NCBI GenBank assembly: GCA_052144935.1
Contig: JBKQPR010000065.1
Location: 1-64,000 of the forward strand
Reading direction: 5' to 3'
From: JOPF133 sp052144935
GTDB taxonomy: Bacteria; Acidobacteriota; Terriglobia; Bryobacterales; Bryobacteraceae
Length of the DNA: 64,000 nucleotides
Each line of letters starts with the position of its first letter. The first letter of the stretch is position 1. Positions 49,847-58,702 of the stretch are shown here, in pieces. Under the pieces are notes generated by a model, which did no database searches, had not been told where the DNA came from, and worked only from the letters and a program-made list of their open reading frames with translations. Both the position numbers and the translations under genes were made by a program.

Positions 49847-52486
49847 ATGTCGCTTTGGTCGCGCATCGCGAATGCACTTCGCGGCGATCGTTTGAGCCGC
49901 GAAATCGACGAGGAGATCCGGTCGCACCTCGAAGAGGCGATTGGGGAAGGCCGCGACCTTGCGGAAGCGCGGCGGGCGTTCGGCTCCGTGCTCGCGGCGC
50001 GCGAGGAAAGCCGCGACATCAGACTCGTCGCGTGGCTCGAATCGCTGCGCGCGGACACCATCTTCGGCTGGCGCCAACTCATGAAGAGAAAAGTGACCTC
50101 CGCCGCAGCGGTGCTGTCGCTGGCCCTGGCGATCGGGGCCTGCACGGGCGCCTTCCGGTTGATCGATGCGCTGCTGCTGCGGCCCTTGCCGGTGGCCGGG
50201 GCGGAGCGGCTGTACCTTCTCGTCCGCCAGGGAACCGATTTCGATGGCCAGGTCCGAACCGGCGACAGTTGGGCGTACCCGTCGTTCCGCCTGATGCGCG
50301 CGGCGGTGAAGGGCCAGGCCGAGCTGCTGGCCGTGTCCTACGCATTGCCCATGGATCTGACTTACCAGTCGGACCAGGAGATGGAGAAAGCAGTTGTCCA
50401 GTACGTCTCCGGCTGGATGTTCGGCACGTTCGGATTGCGGCCTGCCGTGGGGCGGCTGCTGAGCGAGAACGACGATCGGAAGCCCGGGGCGCATCCGTAC
50501 GCCGTGCTCTCCTACGACTACTGGACGCGGCGCTTCGCGCGGGATCCCAAGGTAATCGGGCGCAGCTTTCGCATGGGCGAGCGCCTTTTCGAAATCGTCG
50601 GAGTCGGCCCGGAGCCGTTCACGGGAACCGAGACCGGCACGGTGACCGATATCTTTGTTCCCACGATGATGCATCCCGGCGCCGTGCGCGACGACTGGCA
50701 GTGGCACCGGACCATGGCGCAGGTGAAGCCCGGCGTGGTCCTGGAACCGCTTCGCGCCAGGCTGAACGCCGTCTCGCGAGCCTTCGAGGCGGAGCGCGCC
50801 AGCCACTTCTCCGGCATGATGAGAGAGACCGTGGAGAAGATTCTCGGCTTCGCTCTGGTGCTGGTGCCGGCGGCCGCGGGCGCCTCCGGGTTGCAAAAGG
50901 ATTACCGCGTGGCGCTGCTGGCTATGGCTGTGCTGGTGGCGCTGGTGCTGTTGATTGCGTGCGCCAATGTGGCCAACCTGATGACGGCGCAAGCGGCCTC
51001 GCGGGCGCGCGAGATGGCGCTGCGTGTTTCGATCGGCGCCGGGCGCTGGCGGCTGGTGCAACTGGTGCTGGTGGAAGGCGCCATGCTCGCGTTTCTGGCG
51101 GCCGCCATCGGCGGGCTGTTCGCGTGGTGGTCGGCGCCGTTCGTGGTGAGCCGGATCAATCCCGCGGACAACCCGGCGCGGCTGGCTCTGCCGGCGGATT
51201 GGCGAGTGCTGGGATTCGGTGTCGCGCTGACCCTGGTGGTTACCTTGCTGTTCGCCTTGGCGCCGGCCTTTCGCGCTTCGGCGGTGAAGCCGGCGCGCGC
51301 GCTCAAAGGCGGAGAGGACCCGCATTCGCGGCGGCGCCTGATGCATGCGCTGATCGCGGTGCAGGTGGCCTTCGGTTTTCTGGTGCTGTTCGTGGCGGGC
51401 CTGTTTGTGGCCACCTTCGACCGGTTAGCGCATCGGCCCATGGGGTTCTCCGCGGAACGGATTCTGACGCTCGACACGGTGGCGCAACACGCCGAGTTGG
51501 CAATCTTCTGGGACCAGGTGGCGGACTACCTGCGCACAACGCCCGGCGTGGAGACGGTGGCTCTGGCGGCTTGGCCGCTGCTCGCCGGGCACTCGTGGAA
51601 CGGCTTCGTCTCGGTCAATGGGGCGCCTCCGGGCCACGTGCAGGCCGACTTTATGAGTGTCTCACCCGGCTGGCTGGAGGCCATGAAGATTCCGTTTATC
51701 GAGGGGGCGGACTTCCGCCCGGGCGACACTGCGCCCGGCGTTGCGCTCGTCAATGAAACCTTCGTGAAGCAATACTTCGGCGGAGCCAATCCCCTGGGCC
51801 AATCGATCGCCAAAGGGGATCTCGCGTTCAGGGTGGTGGGCGTGGTTCGGGACATTCCCTACCGCGGCATTCGGGAGCCGATCGTGCCGGTAGCCTTCGT
51901 GCCGTTTCATTCGGTGGACGCCAAGGGCGTGTCGCAGCCGATACGCGACGCGACCTTCGTGGTGCGCACGGCCAGCGCGAACCCCATGGCGCTGGCGTCG
52001 ATCCTGCGCCGGGAAGTGCCGCGCGCGCGGAGCGAATTCCGCGTCAGCAACATCCGCACGCAGGCGGAACTGGTTGCCGCGCAGACCGTGCGCGAGCGGC
52101 TGGTGGCCATGCTGGCCCTATTCTTCGCGGTGGTCGCGCTGGTGCTTGCGGGCATCGGCCTCTATGGCGTGCTGGATTACTCGGTGCTGCAACGGCGGCG
52201 GGAAATCGGCATTCGTATGGCCATCGGCGCGCAGGCCGGCGATATCGCGCGACGGGTGACGGCGGACGTCTTCGGGATGGTCGCGGCGGGCGCGGTGGCG
52301 GGCGTCGCTCTGGGCATGGCCACGGTGCGATACATCGAGGCGCTCCTCTACCAGGTGAAGCCGACCGACCCGGCGATGTTGGCGCCTCCAGCGCTCGCCA
52401 TTCTGGCGGTGGCGTTGGTGGCCGCGCTGCCCGCGGTGTTCCACGCGGTGCGCATCGACCCTGTGGCGATGCTGCGCGCGGATTAG
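49847..52486 (+). CDS. ADOP-type ABC permease, tandem copy 2
   Basis: 879 residues from ATG 49847 (GTG 49841 would add two). Same architecture as copy 1: prefix LSREIDEEIRSHLEEAIGEG, two FtsX halves, ending REIGIRMAIGAQAGDIARRV. Identity with copy 1 is highest in the first 300 bp and last 400 bp, and lowest in the periplasmic domains. It sits 13 bp after copy 1 and belongs to the same PadR operon. Divergence of the periplasmic parts suggests a different partner or ligand. Confidence 0.9.
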   Translation: MSLWSRIANALRGDRLSREIDEEIRSHLEEAIGEGRDLAEARRAFGSVLAAREESRDIRLVAWLESLRADTIFGWRQLMKRKVTSAAAVLSLALAIGACTGAFRLIDALLLRPLPVAGAERLYLLVRQGTDFDGQVRTGDSWAYPSFRLMRAAVKGQAELLAVSYALPMDLTYQSDQEMEKAVVQYVSGWMFGTFGLRPAVGRLLSENDDRKPGAHPYAVLSYDYWTRRFARDPKVIGRSFRMGERLFEIVGVGPEPFTGTETGTVTDIFVPTMMHPGAVRDDWQWHRTMAQVKPGVVLEPLRARLNAVSRAFEAERASHFSGMMRETVEKILGFALVLVPAAAGASGLQKDYRVALLAMAVLVALVLLIACANVANLMTAQAASRAREMALRVSIGAGRWRLVQLVLVEGAMLAFLAAAIGGLFAWWSAPFVVSRINPADNPARLALPADWRVLGFGVALTLVVTLLFALAPAFRASAVKPARALKGGEDPHSRRRLMHALIAVQVAFGFLVLFVAGLFVATFDRLAHRPMGFSAERILTLDTVAQHAELAIFWDQVADYLRTTPGVETVALAAWPLLAGHSWNGFVSVNGAPPGHVQADFMSVSPGWLEAMKIPFIEGADFRPGDTAPGVALVNETFVKQYFGGANPLGQSIAKGDLAFRVVGVVRDIPYRGIREPIVPVAFVPFHSVDAKGVSQPIRDATFVVRTASANPMALASILRREVPRARSEFRVSNIRTQAELVAAQTVRERLVAMLALFFAVVALVLAGIGLYGVLDYSVLQRRREIGIRMAIGAQAGDIARRVTADVFGMVAAGAVAGVALGMATVRYIEALLYQVKPTDPAMLAPPALAILAVALVAALPAVFHAVRIDPVAMLRAD

Positions 52487-52504
52487 CGGGGCGATTAGGG
52501 GCCG

Positions 52505-52921
52505 ATGCCGAGGGGAACCGATTCGCTCGCTCCGGTGTCTAAATGGCGCATGTTTGAGCAAGCCAACTCGGGCGAGCCGCGCAACGTGCTTGGCGACTGG
52601 GCCCTGCGCGGGGGGATCGGGATTGTCTCTGTCTTGGTCGGCGTGGACAAGTTCCCCAACGGGACCGAGTGGGTCGGGATTTTTCAGCAGATCGGGCTGG
52701 GGCAATGGTTCCGCTACTTCACCGGCGTGGTGGAAATTCTCGGCGGTCTGCTGGTGTTGATCCCTTGGACCGCGACCGCCGGCCTGGCGCTTCTTGCGGC
52801 CACCATGGGGGCCGCTGCCCTGATCCACATATTCGTGCTCGGCCACCCCGGCAATTGCGTGATCCCCGGGGCGTTCTTCTTAGGTTTGGCGGGCTTCTGG
52901 TGGAGCCGGCGGAGCGGTTGA
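52505..52921 (+). CDS. DoxX-like membrane protein
   Basis: 138 residues, four helices in the DoxX pattern: LRGGIGIVSVLVGVDKF, WFRYFTGVVEILGGLLVLIP, LALLAATMGAAALIHIF and the last helix GAFFLGLAGFWW. DoxX relatives are small quinone-related or detoxification membrane proteins. ATG 52505 is used; ATG 52553 is possible. 18 bp after the second permease. Confidence 0.75.
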   Translation: MPRGTDSLAPVSKWRMFEQANSGEPRNVLGDWALRGGIGIVSVLVGVDKFPNGTEWVGIFQQIGLGQWFRYFTGVVEILGGLLVLIPWTATAGLALLAATMGAAALIHIFVLGHPGNCVIPGAFFLGLAGFWWSRRSG

Positions 52922-52940
52922 TGGCGGCAAGAGGGGCCGC

Positions 52941-53126
52941 CTGAAAGGCGGTCGCCGAATTGAAGGACTCGAGTTTGGGCACCTGCTGGAGGGGATTGTC
53001 CTCCACGCCTTTGAAGGCAAGGCCCCGTTCTCCCCGCAGACCCTGAAGGAAATCGAGCGGCTTAACGAAATCTATGGGATGACGCTTCGCGCCACCGATA
53101 GCCACAAATTGAAGGAGCGCCGATGA
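52941..53126 (+). pseudogene. 3' fragment of an unidentified gene
   Basis: A frame without a start codon encodes a well-formed protein end: FGHLLEGIVLHAFEGKAPFS, then LKEIERLNEIYGMTLR, stopping in the ATGA overlap with the next gene. Such an overlap is normal between operon genes, so this looks like the tail of a deleted gene. I do not recognise the family. Confidence 0.5.
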
Positions 53127-53570
53127 CAACGCCCGCGCACGTCAGCAACAGTTTTCAGTTCCTGGTTCGCGCGCCGCTCGTCACCGCGGCAAAGCTCTTC
53201 GCTCCCGAGGCGGAGCGAGGCTGGGCGGGCGAGCAGTGGAATCCGGAATTTCTATACCCGCAACCCGGCCGGGATATACCAGGCGCCGTGTTCACGGTTC
53301 GGCAGGGAGGGCAGAAGACCGTGTGGATCAACACGCGGTTCGATGTGGACGGCGGAAGGATGCAGTATGTGTCCTTTGTTCCCGAGACGCTCGTGTCGAC
53401 CGTCGATGTGTGTCTGACCTCACTCGATCCATCGACTACAAGCGTGGAAGTGACCTACGCGGACGGCGCTGGACGCAGCCGCGAATGAACAGGTGCAGGC
53501 GCTGGGGGAGGGCGACCGGGAGAAAGGCCCGCAATGGCAGCAAGCGATCGAAAGCCACCTCTATCGCTGA
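53123..53570 (+). CDS. SRPBCC-like protein with apparent frameshift
   Basis: The annotated frame stops at 53488 (121 residues). It begins NSFQFLVRAPLVTAAKLFAP and continues GAVFTVRQGGQKTVWINTRF, as in START/SRPBCC lipid- or hydrophobic-ligand-binding proteins. After VTYA the natural continuation lies in the next frame: RTALDAAANEQVQALGEGD and QWQQAIESHLYR to a stop at 53568-53570. A small deletion in a CG run near 53462 would explain it. Confidence 0.6.
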
Positions 53571-54934
53571 GAGAGCATGGCCCGGATATTCGCCTCAACG
53601 TCGTCCTTGTCGACTAGCCCTGCATAAGCGGCGGCGATCCGTCCGTGGCGATCGATCAGAAAGGTGTCCGGCATGTTCTCGATGCCGTACTTCTTGGCGG
53701 TCGGATCGTCGCCGAGCACGATTCGATAAGGCACGCTGGCCGTCTCGAGAAATGGCTTCACCACCTTCCAGCCGTCCTCATCCAGCGAGACGCCGACCAC
53801 GGTGAGGCCCTGGGATGCGTATCTGCGCTGGAATTCCGAGAACCAGGGGATCTCCTCTTTGCACCCGTGGCACCAGGTGGCCCAGAAATCGAGCAGAACC
53901 ACTTTGCCGCGGTATTTCTTCAGGGTCACGGTCTTGCCGGAACGGTCTTTCAGCGCGAACTCCGGCGCAGGCTTGCGTTCGACGGCCGGTTGGAGGACGG
54001 CGCGGACGGTCGACGGATCGGCAGCGGCGGCGATACCGGCCAGCGTGAGGAGCAGGGCCGCGGCATGCACGGCCTTCCCGCGCCAGCGTCGGCGGATGGC
54101 CCGGGCGGGCAGATACACAATCGGCCAGTAGACAAACACCAGGAGCAGTTGCACCAGCCGTACCGGCCCGTCCCAGAACTCCGGCCGGACGTGCGCGCTG
54201 TGAACCAGCCACGGAAACCATGCGAGGCTGGTGATCGAAGCGAAATTGAAGATAGCCGAAGCCCATAGGAGTCGCCGCGGCAGCCGCGGTAACGCGGTCC
54301 ACCGAAGACCCTGCCGCATCCCCGCTAGGGCCGGCAGAACCACTAGCGCCGCCTGGACCACCACCGGAAACGCCACGCGATAGAACGCCATCGCAAAGAC
54401 CGCCGAGTTGCCGCGGAAGTCGCGCGCCAGCGACCCCAGGAAGCGTGGCGTTCCAGCCAGCGACGCGAAAAATACCGCCAGGCAGAACAGCGCGCCGTTC
54501 AGCGCGATCGCGCGCCGCGAGACAAACGCCATCGTCAGTCCGCCGATCCACGACCAGCAGGGAAGCGTGAGGTACATCAGGAAAATGAGCGCGCCGTAAC
54601 TCACCATGCCGTTCCGGAACGCGTCGAAGCGAACCACGTTCCAATCCCAGTTGTTGGCGTACATCCAGACATAGATGGCGCTGCTGTCCGCCACACGCCT
54701 CGAATACAGATTGAGCAGCACGCCGAGCGGGACCACCAGCGCCGCCAGAGCCAGCCAGGGCCGCCAGTCCTTCCACAAAGCGGCCTGACGGCGGACGACC
54801 AGGCCGAGTACGTCGCCGAGGGCTCGCCCGCCGGTCGCGCCGCGCTCGGCCAGATCCCCGCACACGGCGTCGCGTTCGCCGGGCGCCAGCATGTGGGACA
54901 AACCCTCCACCAACCGCCAGGAGATTCGCGTCAT
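53561..54934 (-). CDS. Polytopic membrane protein fused to a TlpA/ResA-like thioredoxin domain
   Basis: 457 residues. Residues 1-60 resemble the soluble prefix of PadR-linked permeases (WRLVEGLSHMLAPGERDAV). About seven helices follow (residues 60-300), then, after APEFALKDRSGKTVTLKKYR, a periplasmic thioredoxin fold with active site C355-HG-C358 (WATWCHGCKEE) and the cis-Pro in MPDTFLIDRHG. It could deliver or remove reducing power on envelope proteins. ATG 54934 overlaps the PadR stop by 4 bp, so both are coupled. Confidence 0.85.
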   Translation of the reverse strand: MTRISWRLVEGLSHMLAPGERDAVCGDLAERGATGGRALGDVLGLVVRRQAALWKDWRPWLALAALVVPLGVLLNLYSRRVADSSAIYVWMYANNWDWNVVRFDAFRNGMVSYGALIFLMYLTLPCWSWIGGLTMAFVSRRAIALNGALFCLAVFFASLAGTPRFLGSLARDFRGNSAVFAMAFYRVAFPVVVQAALVVLPALAGMRQGLRWTALPRLPRRLLWASAIFNFASITSLAWFPWLVHSAHVRPEFWDGPVRLVQLLLVFVYWPIVYLPARAIRRRWRGKAVHAAALLLTLAGIAAAADPSTVRAVLQPAVERKPAPEFALKDRSGKTVTLKKYRGKVVLLDFWATWCHGCKEEIPWFSEFQRRYASQGLTVVGVSLDEDGWKVVKPFLETASVPYRIVLGDDPTAKKYGIENMPDTFLIDRHGRIAAAYAGLVDKDDVEANIRAMLSQR

Positions 54935-55260
54935 GGCCGCACCGCCCCTCGGTTAGCCTCCCAGGAAACGCCGCGGCTGACTCGCGTTACCGCGTTGTAG
55001 AACTCGCTGGCCGCCCGGACGCCCTTGCCGGTTACGCGCACCATGCGCTTGGGCCGGCCGCCGCGTTGCGGGGTGGGGTCCCCCATGCGCGTCTTGAGGA
55101 AGCCCTTCTCCTCCAAACGATCCAGGGTGGTATAAAGCGCGCCCAAGGAGCAGGCGCGCCCGGTGGCGTCCTCGATCTCCTGGCGGATGGCCGCCCCGTA
55201 AGCGTCTTCGCCCAAGCGCGCGGCCGCGGTGAGCAGCAGGTATTCGAACTCGCCCAGCAT
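54931..55260 (-). CDS. PadR family transcriptional regulator
   Basis: 109 residues. FEYLLLTAAARLGEDAYGAA, IRQEIEDATGRACSLGALYT and TLDRLEEKGFLKTRMGD form the winged helix; GGRPKRMVRVTGKG is the wing. ATG 55260 is preferred over GTG 55272 because the latter lies in a long palindrome that is probably the operator. It is co-translated with the membrane-thioredoxin gene, which it likely controls. Confidence 0.88.
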   Translation of the reverse strand: MLGEFEYLLLTAAARLGEDAYGAAIRQEIEDATGRACSLGALYTTLDRLEEKGFLKTRMGDPTPQRGGRPKRMVRVTGKGVRAASEFYNAVTRVSRGVSWEANRGAVRP

Positions 55261-55262
55261 GG

Positions 55263-55285
55263 TTACTATCACATTGTGATACTAA
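55263..55285 (-). promoter_or_regulatory. Candidate PadR operator
   Basis: TTACTATCACA and TGTGATACTAA (11-base arms, one mismatch) around a single T, directly upstream of the PadR start. PadR proteins bind such inverted repeats. The site would cover the start of the transcript. Confidence 0.65.
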
Positions 55286-55411
55286 TAGCAGTGGAGGTCA
55301 AGACTATACTTGTCTTGTGATTTGTCTTGTGAAGCGCGGCGGCGATCCGGGCACTCGCGCGGTCCAGGAGGCAAAATCGGATGATGCAAATCTGGCGTGT
55401 CCGGGAGGGAG

Positions 55412-55486
55412 TTTTGGGGGAATCCCCCAAATATTTTGTTGAAACTAAAAGACTTATCGGAATATTTGGGGGAATCCCCCAAAATT
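55412..55486. repeat. Nested palindromes: two GGGGGAATCCCCC sites in a larger inverted repeat
   Basis: TTTGGGGGAATCCCCCAAA occurs twice (about 55413-55431 and 55466-55484), each nearly self-complementary. The segments tgggggaatcccccaaatatt and aatatttgggggaatccccca also face each other as 21-base inverted repeats with one mismatch, 25 bases apart. This is unlike the neighbouring GC-rich DNA. The 5' end of the dehydrogenase frame runs through it. Confidence 0.75.
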
Positions 55487-57358
55487 CGCCTCCTCCTCCC
55501 GGCCCTTGTGTGCCTGGCGGCCGCGGTCTCACCGGCGGCCGATAACGGCTGGAGCGTTTACGGGGGCGATGCGGGCGGCACGCGGTATTCCGTCCTCAAG
55601 CAGGTCACGCGCGAGAACGTGGCGAAGCTGCGGCCCGCGTGGACGTATCACACCGGGGCGCTCCAGCCCGAAACCTCCCTCAACGAGAAAGCCGCCTTCG
55701 AAGCCACGCCGATCCTGGTGGATGGCACGCTGTATCTGAGCACGCCGTTCAACCGGGTGATTGCGCTCGACCCGTCGAGCGGCGCCGAGAAATGGGCCTA
55801 CGATCCGAAGGTGGACCGCTCGCACGATTATTCCGAAGTAAGCTCTCGCGGCGTGGCGGCGTGGACCGATTCCAAGGCCGCCGGCGGCGCGCCCTGCAAG
55901 CTGCGTATCTTTGCGGGGACCATCGACGCGCGGCTCATCGCGCTCGACGGCAAGATCGGCAAGCCGTGCGTGGCATTCGGCTCGGGCGGCACGGTGGATC
56001 TGACTCGCGGAGTGGTCTACGGGCCCGAGTTCCGCGGGGATTACCAGGTCACCTCCGCGCCCACGGTTGTCGGCGACGTGGTCATTACCGGTTCTTCGAT
56101 CGGAGACGACGGTGCGGTGGATATGCCCCGCGGAGTAGTGCGGGCGTACGATGCGCGCAGCGGGGCGTTGCGGTGGACCTGGGACCCGATTCCCTGGGCG
56201 GAGAAGCAGCAGGTGCGCACCGGCGCGGCGAATGCATGGTCCACCCTGGCGGCCGATCCGGCGCGAGACATGCTGTTCATCCCGACCGGCAGCGCCAGCC
56301 CGGATTACTACGGCGGCGCGCGGCCGGGCGACAACCGGTGGGCAAATTCGGTAGTCGCGCTGAAGGCTTCCACAGGCGCCTTCCTCTGGGGATTCCAAGT
56401 GGCGCATCACGATCTTTGGGACTACGATGTGGCTTCCGAACCGGCGCTGATCGAGTTCCGAGGGCGGCCGGCGGTGGCGGTGACCACCAAGATCGGCCAC
56501 GTGTTTGTGCTCGACCGCATCACCGGCAAGCCGCTCCACACGGTGGAGGAGCGCGCCGTTCCGAAGAGCGACATCCGCGGCGAGGACGCCTCGGCCAGCC
56601 AGCCGATTCCCGCGTGGAGCGCCATGGCGCCGCAGAAGTTGACCGCCGCCGACGCCTGGGGCGCTACGGCCAAAGCACGCCAATGGTGCCGCGAGAAAAT
56701 CGAATCCCTGCGCAACGACGGCCCTTTCACGCCGCCGAGCGTGCGCGGCACGCTGCAGTTTCCGGGCAACATCGGCGGCGTGAACTGGGGCAGCGCGGCG
56801 TGGGATCCGGTGCGCAATCTCTTGCTGGCGAACACCAACCGCGTGGCGGCGATCGTCCGGCTGCTGCCGCGCGAAGACCTGCAAACCGCCATGGAGCAGC
56901 GCAAGGGTACCGAAACGGCCTGGGGTGGGGAATTCGCCCGCCAGCGGGGCACGCCCTATGGGATGTATCGCGAGTGGCTGGTGGCGCCCAACGGCCAGCC
57001 GTGCAACGCTCCACCGTGGGGCGCGCTGGTGGCCTTCGATCTCGCAACTGGCAAGCTGCGCTGGGAGTCGCCGCTGGGTGTGATGGGCGACGGCTGGCCG
57101 GCGGGATCGATCGGCTTTGGCGGACCCATGGCGACCGCCGGAGGGTTGATCTTCACGGCCGCGGCGCTGGACCCGCAGCTTCGCGCGTTCGACTCGGACA
57201 CCGGCCAGGAGCTGTGGAACGTAGAGCTTCCGGCGAGCGCCCAATCGACGCCCATGACTTACGAATGGAATGGCAAGCAGTACATTGTGATCTGCGCCGG
57301 AGGCCACGGCAAGATGAAGAGCAAAATGGGCGATGCGGTGGTCGCCTTCGCGCTCTGA
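55466..57358 (+). CDS. PQQ-dependent dehydrogenase (quinoprotein, glucose/quinate type)
   Basis: About 630 residues. Signal-like start (RLLLPALVCLAAAVSPAA), then eight-bladed propeller with NGWSVYGGDAGGTRYSVLKQ, FQVAHHDLWDYDVASEPALI, GSIGFGGPMATAGGLIFTAA and the end YIVICAGGHGKMKSKMGDAV. It would oxidise sugars or alcohols in the periplasm and pass electrons to the respiratory chain; no PQQ-synthesis or cytochrome gene is present here. The start is uncertain: TTG 55466 lies in the palindrome, the open frame begins at 55397. Confidence 0.88.
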   Translation: MGESPKIRLLLPALVCLAAAVSPAADNGWSVYGGDAGGTRYSVLKQVTRENVAKLRPAWTYHTGALQPETSLNEKAAFEATPILVDGTLYLSTPFNRVIALDPSSGAEKWAYDPKVDRSHDYSEVSSRGVAAWTDSKAAGGAPCKLRIFAGTIDARLIALDGKIGKPCVAFGSGGTVDLTRGVVYGPEFRGDYQVTSAPTVVGDVVITGSSIGDDGAVDMPRGVVRAYDARSGALRWTWDPIPWAEKQQVRTGAANAWSTLAADPARDMLFIPTGSASPDYYGGARPGDNRWANSVVALKASTGAFLWGFQVAHHDLWDYDVASEPALIEFRGRPAVAVTTKIGHVFVLDRITGKPLHTVEERAVPKSDIRGEDASASQPIPAWSAMAPQKLTAADAWGATAKARQWCREKIESLRNDGPFTPPSVRGTLQFPGNIGGVNWGSAAWDPVRNLLLANTNRVAAIVRLLPREDLQTAMEQRKGTETAWGGEFARQRGTPYGMYREWLVAPNGQPCNAPPWGALVAFDLATGKLRWESPLGVMGDGWPAGSIGFGGPMATAGGLIFTAAALDPQLRAFDSDTGQELWNVELPASAQSTPMTYEWNGKQYIVICAGGHGKMKSKMGDAVVAFAL

Positions 57359-57387
57359 CAGCGCCTAGGTCCTTGCGGGCCGGCCGG

Positions 57388-57765
57388 TCATTTGTCATCC
57401 AGGTATTCGTTGAATCGAATCCGATTCCCGAACGGGTCGGTCACCTGCAAGGACTTGGCGTTCCACGGCTCCAGTTGGATGCCGGGGCGAAGGTACCGGT
57501 AGCCCTTCCGCATGATCTCCTGGTGGTATCCTTCGAGTCCCGTTACTTTCACGAACACCGTCGAGCCGGGACAGGCGTCGCCGTGGTGCTCCGAAAGATG
57601 CAGCACGAGATCGCCGAGCGAGACTTGCATATACAGGGGAAGGGTTTCTTCGAAGCGATGCTCCCAATCGACCTGGAAGCCGAGGAATCCGATGTAAAAC
57701 TCCTTGGCCTTCTCGATACTGAAGATGCGAAGAATCGGAATCACCTGCGTGGTGGTCAATGGCAT
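57388..57765 (-). CDS. VOC superfamily protein (glyoxalase/bleomycin-resistance-like)
   Basis: 125 residues with paired beta-alpha-beta-beta-beta units: VIPILRIFSIEKAKEFYIGF, LHLSEHHGDACPGS and the C-terminal VTDPFGNRIRFNEYL, the classical glyoxalase-fold ending. Metal-ligand candidates are His, Glu in LHLSEHH and Glu in FNEY. Close to the bleomycin-binding-like group; may sequester a small molecule. Convergent with the PQQ gene, 29 bp between ends. Confidence 0.82.
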   Translation of the reverse strand: MPLTTTQVIPILRIFSIEKAKEFYIGFLGFQVDWEHRFEETLPLYMQVSLGDLVLHLSEHHGDACPGSTVFVKVTGLEGYHQEIMRKGYRYLRPGIQLEPWNAKSLQVTDPFGNRIRFNEYLDDK

Positions 57766-57804
57766 CGGCGCCCTCCGGCGTAAGGGTTCACGAAATCAGT
57801 TTAG

Positions 57805-58159
57805 CGCCCGAGGTTGCCGAATCGCGCCATTTATACAACCGCTGGGGACCTGGCCCGCTTCGACTCCTTCCCGATGGGCCAAGGGCCTGAGAGCGTGTTG
57901 AACAAACGCCAGTCCGGAGCGCTTTCATATGCACTCGGCGGTACCGGTCGACATCGGACGAACCTCCGGTTACGGCCTCGGTTTTCAGGTGGAACGGCGC
58001 GAAGGCCAGGTGGTCTTCGGGCACGGTGGAGCGGCGGCCGGGTATACGGCGGCGCTCTACGTCAATCGCCCGAAGGGCATTGGAGTGGTTGCGTTCTCCA
58101 ACGGAGCGGCGAATCCGGACAGCATCGCGCTACGGGCACTCGACATGCTGTCGAAGTGA
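57805..58159 (+). pseudogene. Serine hydrolase (beta-lactamase class C-like) C-terminal remnant
   Basis: In one frame LPNRAIYTTAGDLARFDSFP and GQGPESVLNKRQ correspond to the middle of beta-lactamase-family esterases. Near 57935 homology changes frame to SGYGLGFQVERREGQVVFGH, GHGGAAAGYTAALY and VAFSNGAANPD, ending at 58159. The N-terminal SxxK catalytic part is missing. Confidence 0.65.
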
Positions 58160-58263
58160 GAACCGGTCACGAAAAAAAAAGATCATCTGTGGCGATACTT
58201 CTTTCCCACGTTCTGTCGGCGTGCCCTTTGGGCCCGGCTCGGAAGCCCGGAGCCCCGATTCGG

Positions 58264-58659
58264 TCAGGCGTTCTCCGCGGGCGCACCGGCTGCATCCTCT
58301 CCAGCGAATGGCGGGCTGGTGTCCGGCTGAAGCAGCGTTTCCAGAAGCTCCCTGGCTTCGGCTTCGCGGTCGCGCGGCACCTGCACGCGGACGTGCTTTT
58401 GGAGAAACGGATCCACGTCGTTCACCAGCGTGGTGATTTGGCCCAAAAGCAAGAAAGGGATTCCGGCGTCCTCAAGCAACCCCTTGGCCATGGCAAACTG
58501 CATCGAGTCTTGGGTCTCCAGCACCTCGACCAGGCCGATCTTAGGATCGAACGGGTCGGGTGGCTCGGGCGGCGGTGTTCCGGCCAAAAGGGGAACGTGG
58601 CAGTCGGAGCATTCGGTGAACCCTTCGCGGTATTCGACCTGGCATTGGGGGCAATACAT
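58264..58659 (-). CDS. Zinc-ribbon protein with DUF2007 domain
   Basis: 131 residues from ATG 58659, with GGAGGTG five bases upstream. MYCPQCQVEYREGFTECSDC binds zinc by two CxxC pairs; after an acidic linker, DUF2007 follows (VEVLETQDSMQFAMAKGLLE, IPFLLLGQ, VRVQVPRDREAEARELLE). DUF2007 is a GlnB-like signal domain of unknown ligand. Stand-alone gene. Confidence 0.82.
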   Translation of the reverse strand: MYCPQCQVEYREGFTECSDCHVPLLAGTPPPEPPDPFDPKIGLVEVLETQDSMQFAMAKGLLEDAGIPFLLLGQITTLVNDVDPFLQKHVRVQVPRDREAEARELLETLLQPDTSPPFAGEDAAGAPAENA

Positions 58660-58702
58660 GTTGCACCTCCAACCCAAGTGTACCGCCGCGCGCGACCGGA
58701 CT

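Noticed and set aside
47062..50145. 1,027-codon open frame on the minus strand
   Set aside because: Antisense to the PadR-ADOP operon; low-complexity Arg/His/Gln-rich product, typical shadow frame of GC-rich coding DNA.
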